Below, in pieces: positions 6,327 to 9,650 of a DNA stretch of 9,650 nt. The notes beneath the pieces were generated by a model. The model ran no database searches and was not told where the DNA came from. It saw only the letters and a list, made by a program, of their open reading frames with translations. A program made the translations under genes and the position numbers. Source of the stretch: Desulfobacteraceae bacterium (lineage in GTDB: Bacteria; Desulfobacterota; Desulfobacteria; Desulfobacterales; Desulfosarcinaceae); contig JALVRI010000528.1 in assembly GCA_027031325.1 (NCBI GenBank), positions 1-9,650 on the forward strand. Reading direction: 5' to 3'. Each line of letters starts with the position of its first letter. The first letter of the stretch is position 1.

Positions 6327-6992
6327 ATGAATCAGCAGACCCGCAGCCATGAGAGCTCCGAAACGGAGATCGTCACTACCGCCAAGGGGGCGGTGGCGAT
6401 ATCTTCCTTTTCCAGCCCGCAGCAGATTCACCGCTATCGCTTCGATGAACAGTTCGGCAGCCACGCCCAGTACAAATCGATCTACACCAAGCGCCAAACC
6501 CTGGAAAAGATAGCAGCCAAGAACGGCACCCGCGTGGTGCTGGCCCTCGGGCCCCAGGAAACCATAATCGGCTTCGGGGTGCTCGATTTCCCCGAGCCCC
6601 ATGAACGTTGGTACCAGCTTGGCCCGGGAGTGATGATCGAACTGAAGGCCATCGAGGTCAGCCGGAGCTGGCGCGCCAACAGGCTGGCCGGCCGGATCGT
6701 TGCCCACCTGATGCGCCATCCCCGGATAGAAGAAATGATAGCCTACCTGGTGGGTTACTCCTGGACCTGGGACCTGGACGGCACCGGTTTAAGCGCTCAG
6801 CAGTACCGCAGGATGCTGATAGATCTTTTCACGCCCCATGGTTTCAGCGAGTACCAGACCAACGAGCCCAATATCTGCCTGCGTCCGGAAAACCTTTTCA
6901 TGGGGCGGATCGGCTCCCGGGTTCCGGAGCATCTCCGTCAACAGTTCAAGTGGCTGCGATTCGGAATAAGCCCGGATGGACCACCCGGTTGA
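6327..6992 (+). CDS. acuA: AcuA-like protein acetyltransferase (GNAT)
   Basis: A 221-aa protein resembling Bacillus AcuA, the GNAT enzyme that acetylates and inactivates acetyl-CoA synthetase. From memory, the shared landmarks are ERW (93-95), IELKAIEVSRSWRANRLAG (104-122, equivalent to AcuA's IELGAIEV-PAFRG acetyl-CoA-binding region), YSWTWDLDG (144-152), and the C-terminal CLRPENLFMGRIGSRV and QFKWLRF segments. The frame is open from 6123, but I start at the ATG at 6327: AcuA-type similarity begins only a few residues later (TEIVTTAKGAV), and a promoter-like sequence lies inside the upstream stretch. The ribosome binding site is poor (GAAGGG 15 nt upstream), and a TTG at 6312 is an alternative start. 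A likely role is acylation control of an acyl-CoA synthetase such as benzoate-CoA ligase, which is not in view. The family is fairly sure; the target is inferred. Confidence 0.75.
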   Translation: MNQQTRSHESSETEIVTTAKGAVAISSFSSPQQIHRYRFDEQFGSHAQYKSIYTKRQTLEKIAAKNGTRVVLALGPQETIIGFGVLDFPEPHERWYQLGPGVMIELKAIEVSRSWRANRLAGRIVAHLMRHPRIEEMIAYLVGYSWTWDLDGTGLSAQQYRRMLIDLFTPHGFSEYQTNEPNICLRPENLFMGRIGSRVPEHLRQQFKWLRFGISPDGPPG

Positions 6993-7083
6993 GCGGAAGC
7001 GGAAAATAATTGACCGGGACCGCCGTTTTGATCCAGGATAGGGATGGCCCGCATCCGCAATCAATCAGAAAACTTGGGGAAAG

Positions 7084-7527
7084 ATGAATATCATGAAGAC
7101 CGCAAAGTTGTTTGTTTTTGTCGTTTTGGTGAGCCTTGCCTGTGGCTGCGCTGCCAACAGGCACTCCGGAGACCTGTCTTTCATGGACCGCTTGTTGGAG
7201 GATAACATCGGCCAAACACCTTACACGGCGCTTGTAAGGGTGAAGGATGTCAACATCGCAAGGCAGATCAGGGACGACTCCGGCCGGGCCGGCTACCGGG
7301 AGTTCAGGGTGACTGCCGACGTGTTGGAAACCTTCAAGGGGCCCCGATTGCCCCGGGTGGATTACCTGGTGATCGTGGAAGCGACGTTGCAAGGCCCGCA
7401 GCCCGGCAGTAAGTTTATCGTCAGCCTCCGCTATTCACCTGAGAGGGGATGCTATTACGTTCCGGGCAACGGCTATGCCCTGCCTGCCAGCGAGCGCTTG
7501 ATATCCGTCGCCCGGGCGAAACGTTAG
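7084..7527 (+). CDS. Small putative lipoprotein of unknown function
   Basis: A 147-aa protein with a clear N-terminal export signal: K5 and K8, then a hydrophobic core LFVFVVLVSLA (9-19), then cysteines C20 and C22. The segment VSLACGC is a weak lipobox: either cysteine could be lipidated, but neither fits the consensus well, so plain secretion is possible. The mature part (23-147) looks beta-rich, with the segments TALVRVKDVNI, YREFRVTADVLETFKG, VDYLVIVEATL and KFIVSLRYS. I recognise no enzyme motif. A later ATG (7093) is an alternative start; GGGGA (7076-7080) is 3 nt from the first ATG and 12 nt from the second. It follows the AcuA-like gene by 91 nt without a convincing promoter between them, so it may be co-transcribed. 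Its link to benzoyl-CoA metabolism is only positional. Confidence 0.7.
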   Translation: MNIMKTAKLFVFVVLVSLACGCAANRHSGDLSFMDRLLEDNIGQTPYTALVRVKDVNIARQIRDDSGRAGYREFRVTADVLETFKGPRLPRVDYLVIVEATLQGPQPGSKFIVSLRYSPERGCYYVPGNGYALPASERLISVARAKR

Positions 7528-7546
7528 GCCTGCCCGCAGGCCTGGC

Positions 7547-7580
7547 GGGGCCGGCGGCAGCCTTACAGCCCCAAATTTTT
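7547..7580 (+). terminator. Possible rho-independent terminator after the lipoprotein gene
   Basis: GGGGC (7547-7551) can pair with GCCCC (7568-7572), with a GGC/GCC inner stem, followed by AAATTTTT ending at 7580. Just upstream, a 7-bp perfect hairpin with a CCCG loop (7526-7543) overlaps the stop codon but has no T-run. The loop is large, so this is only a fair candidate. It fits the point where a new promoter begins for bamB. Confidence 0.4.
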
Positions 7581-7582
7581 CC

Positions 7583-7611
7583 TTGACAGAGATCGTCTAT
7601 ATAACTACATA
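7583..7611 (+). promoter_or_regulatory. Sigma70-type promoter for bamB
   Basis: A consensus TTGACA (7583-7588), a 17-nt spacer and TACATA (7606-7611). The expected transcription start is near 7618. The weak -10 sits in the centre of the palindrome at 7599-7621, suggesting tight control by a DNA-binding protein. Confidence 0.55.
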
Positions 7612-7621
7612 GTAGCTATAT
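7599..7621. promoter_or_regulatory. Operator-like 23-bp palindrome at the bamB promoter
   Basis: An imperfect palindrome of the form ATATAnCTAC-N3-GTAGnTATAT, with 9 of 11 base pairs symmetric, centred on 7610 inside the -10 hexamer. It looks like a dimer-binding site such as a TetR- or MarR-type operator. Its right arm contains TAGCTATAT, also found at the oah-operon promoter in the same position relative to the -10. Confidence 0.6.
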
Positions 7622-7800
7622 TGTAACCAGAATAGTATCGGCCCCGGAGTCTTTTTGAACCAGAACCGGGTTTGCCGGCGCCCTGGCGGCCCGATTACGG
7701 GCGCTCCGCATTTAGGGCGGTTTTCAGGGCTGCAGGCGGCATGCCGATAATTTCAACCCAAAAATACGCCGTAAATTGAGGCAATAAGCAGGGGTAAAAA
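7618..7800 (+). other. Structured untranslated leader of bamB
   Basis: About 183 nt between the predicted start of transcription and the bamB ATG, with no supportable gene. It is GC-rich in the middle and can form competing stems: GCGCCC (7678-7683) with GGGCGC (7699-7704), or GCCCG (7689-7693) with CGGGC (7698-7702). A short CCGC/GCGG stem (7706-7720) followed by TTTT comes next. The last 60 nt are AT-richer, ending in AGGGG, 6 nt before the start codon. I recognise no known riboswitch. Confidence 0.35.
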
Positions 7801-9650
7801 ATGAGGTATGCAGAAACAGGGTTTAATTTGGAAGTCGATCTGACCCGTGGAAACATCGAGAAGGTCGCCACCGATCCCAAGGAAACCGAGCTCTATCTCG
7901 GAGGCCTGGGCACCAATGCCAAGCTGCTTTGGGACAGGGTTCCGCCCGAGACCGATCCTTTCGATCCTGAAAACTTGTTGATTTTCAGTGCCGGTCTTTT
8001 GTGCGGTACCCCTGCCACAGGCTGCAACCGCACCATAGTATCCACCATTTCACCCCAGACAAGGCTGATGGGCTTTTCGATGATGGGTGGTTTCTGGGCG
8101 CCGGAGCTGAAATATGCCGGTTACGACAAGGTCGTTTTGCGGGGAAAATCTCCCAAGCTGGTTTACCTCTGGATCAACAACGACAAGGTAGAGCTGCGTG
8201 ACGCCAGCCACCTCCAGGGCAAGGGTGCCATCGAGACCGCCGAACTGATCCGCAAAGAGCTTAACGACCCGCGGATTCAAGTGGCGGCCATCGGCCTGGC
8301 CGGCGAAAACAGGGTCTACTTCGCTTCGGTCGAACAAGGCCGTTCAAGCGCCAGCCGCGGGGGGCTGGGGGCCGTAATGGGAGACAAGGGTCTCAAGGCG
8401 ATCGCCGTGCGGGGAACCAACGACATCAATGTCGCCCGGCCCGAAGAGTTCATCAAGCTGTGCAACGAGGTGTTGGACTACATCAAATGGCGCGAGGAAC
8501 ATCCCATCCCCGGTGTGATGCCGATCCTGGCAGGCCTTGGATCGCCCCAGGAAATGAAGATCCACGACGAAAAGTGGCATACCGAGAATTTTTCCTGGGG
8601 TAATTCGCGTGTCCGGCGCAAGGGTTTCTGGACCGAGGAAATTGAAAAAGAATGGACCGAAACCATGGAAAAGGCCCGCCGCCGGCTGATAAGCTGTTAC
8701 AACTGCCCCATGAAATGCGGGGCCACCATTTCTCTTCCCGGTCTGCCAACCTACATGATGAAATGTTTTACCAAGCTCACCTATACCATGGCCGCCTATT
8801 CCGACCTGGAATTCGGCTTGAAAATAGCCCAGAGGGCAACCGAGTACGGTGTGGACGGTTTTTCCACTCCCCAGGTGATGGCTTTTGCCATCGAGCTTTA
8901 CGAAGACGGAATCCTGACCGACAAGGACATGCCCGGTTTCCCGGAGGGCAACGAGGAGCGTTTCTACTGGTTGCTTGACAGGATCGTACGCCGCGAAGGT
9001 ATCGGCGATGTGCTGGCCGACGGAACCTACTGGGCGGCGAAAAAGATAGGCAAGGGAGCCGAAAAATACGCCCACAATACCATCAAGAAGCACGAGCAGC
9101 TCCCGCTGAAGCTTTCGATGCTCAACCCGATCTACTTTCTCATGTATTGTACAGGAGAGAAGATAAACATCACCCAGATAGAAGGGCAGTTTCCACAGGC
9201 ACCCTTTCCCAAGCGCGAGCAAAGGGAGGAATTCGTCAAGGATTGGTTCCAGGTGCCGGATGAAAAGTTCAAGCAGTATTTCCTTGACTGGGAGCCGCGG
9301 GGGGAAAATTCGATACCGTTTTACCCTACGGTTGAGATGACCTGCGACATAGTCGACTGGCAGGAGATGATGCATTACATCGACGACGCCTTGGGAATGT
9401 GCGCCGGCCTGTCTTCGTTTCCCTTGAAACCGCCTTACCATATCCACAACTATCCAAAGTTCATTTCGGCCGGTGCCGGGATAGAGATGGATGAAGACAG
9501 CCTCAAGCAGGCCGTCCGCAGGTACCGGACGCTGGTCAGGGCCGTCAACATCCGCCGGGGAATGCGGCGCAAGGACGAAAAACCGCCCGAAAATCACTGG
9601 AAGAAAAGATTTCCGGAGCTTGAAAAGAAGCTTCTGGATACCTACTACCG
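7801..9650 (+). CDS. bamB: Class II benzoyl-CoA reductase, tungsten subunit BamB, 3' end outside window
   Basis: The dearomatising subunit of ATP-independent benzoyl-CoA reductase, of the aldehyde:ferredoxin oxidoreductase family. It reduces benzoyl-CoA to cyclohexa-1,5-diene-1-carbonyl-CoA at a tungsten bis-molybdopterin cofactor, with electrons from BamC and the other Bam subunits. The first 616 codons are visible; the family is about 650 aa. Close identity to Geobacter metallireducens BamB, as I remember it, runs from the first residues (MRYAETGF). The [4Fe-4S] ligands are C299, C302 and C306 (CYNCPMKC) and C534 in DALGMC, matching the D-x4-C motif of the family. C322 (MMKCF) is the expected tungsten ligand, and E251, H255 and H260 are the expected active-site acid/base residues; all fall at the numbers I recall for the Geobacter structure. 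AGGGG lies 6 nt before the ATG. The other bam genes presumably follow downstream. Confidence 0.96.
   Translation, partial: MRYAETGFNLEVDLTRGNIEKVATDPKETELYLGGLGTNAKLLWDRVPPETDPFDPENLLIFSAGLLCGTPATGCNRTIVSTISPQTRLMGFSMMGGFWAPELKYAGYDKVVLRGKSPKLVYLWINNDKVELRDASHLQGKGAIETAELIRKELNDPRIQVAAIGLAGENRVYFASVEQGRSSASRGGLGAVMGDKGLKAIAVRGTNDINVARPEEFIKLCNEVLDYIKWREEHPIPGVMPILAGLGSPQEMKIHDEKWHTENFSWGNSRVRRKGFWTEEIEKEWTETMEKARRRLISCYNCPMKCGATISLPGLPTYMMKCFTKLTYTMAAYSDLEFGLKIAQRATEYGVDGFSTPQVMAFAIELYEDGILTDKDMPGFPEGNEERFYWLLDRIVRREGIGDVLADGTYWAAKKIGKGAEKYAHNTIKKHEQLPLKLSMLNPIYFLMYCTGEKINITQIEGQFPQAPFPKREQREEFVKDWFQVPDEKFKQYFLDWEPRGENSIPFYPTVEMTCDIVDWQEMMHYIDDALGMCAGLSSFPLKPPYHIHNYPKFISAGAGIEMDEDSLKQAVRRYRTLVRAVNIRRGMRRKDEKPPENHWKKRFPELEKKLLDTYY

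Noticed and set aside
7695..7880. Minus-strand open frame of 61 codons across the bamB leader
   Set aside because: It runs over the bamB start region, with no supporting similarity or promoter.
8344..9597. Long minus-strand open frame of 417 codons opposite bamB
   Set aside because: It is an antisense shadow of a confidently identified gene in GC-rich DNA with strong codon bias; it shows no recognisable family features.
1..9650. CRISPR arrays, tRNA or rRNA genes, insertion sequences, phage genes
   Set aside because: I saw no spaced direct repeats, RNA gene signatures, transposase or phage proteins, or terminal inverted repeats; the window is accounted for by pathway genes and short intergenic regions.

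Overview
This window carries part of an anaerobic aromatic-degradation locus. Six leftward genes (about 1-5355) encode the reactions after dearomatisation of benzoyl-CoA. A rightward gene at the right edge (7801-9650, cut by the window) encodes BamB, the tungsten subunit of the ATP-independent class II benzoyl-CoA reductase. Between the two sit two unrelated-looking GNAT acetyltransferase genes and a small putative lipoprotein gene. The bam-type reductase, fairly high G+C, strong AAGGAGG-type ribosome binding sites and tight operon packing suggest a strictly anaerobic, aromatic-degrading bacterium. The best guess is the Desulfobacterota (sulfate reducers, Geobacter or Syntrophus/Syntrophorhabdus relatives). 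This rests on gene content only; I could not run a taxonomic search.

Left region, minus strand, in transcription order: oah/bamA (ring hydrolase), an SDR dehydrogenase, an SCP2-type thiolase, a DUF35 zinc-ribbon/OB-fold protein, dch (dienoyl-CoA hydratase) and had (6-hydroxycyclohexenoyl-CoA dehydrogenase, cut by the left edge). Gaps are 16 to 59 nt, so this looks like one operon. Its likely promoter is TTGACT-17-TATATA at 5457-5485. In pathway order Dch hydrates the diene, Had oxidises the alcohol and Oah opens the ring to 3-hydroxypimeloyl-CoA. The SDR and the thiolase/OB-fold pair would then plausibly give glutaryl-CoA plus acetyl-CoA. The first three assignments are strong; the last two are inferred from family and position.

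Middle region, plus strand: a GNAT acetyltransferase (5537-6091), an AcuA-like protein acetyltransferase (6327-6992) with its own promoter-like sequence at 6207-6235, and a small secreted or lipid-anchored protein of unknown function (7084-7527). A weak terminator candidate follows.

Right region: a TTGACA-17-TACATA promoter (7583-7611), a structured leader of about 180 nt, and bamB. The -10 regions of the bamB promoter and the oah-operon promoter both lie in the centre of an AT-rich inverted repeat, and the two repeats share the 9-mer TAGCTATAT. This suggests one regulator controls both halves of the pathway. No regulator gene lies in the window. The most interesting points are this shared operator-like element and the pair of acetyltransferases, which suggest transcriptional plus lysine-acylation control of benzoyl-CoA metabolism.
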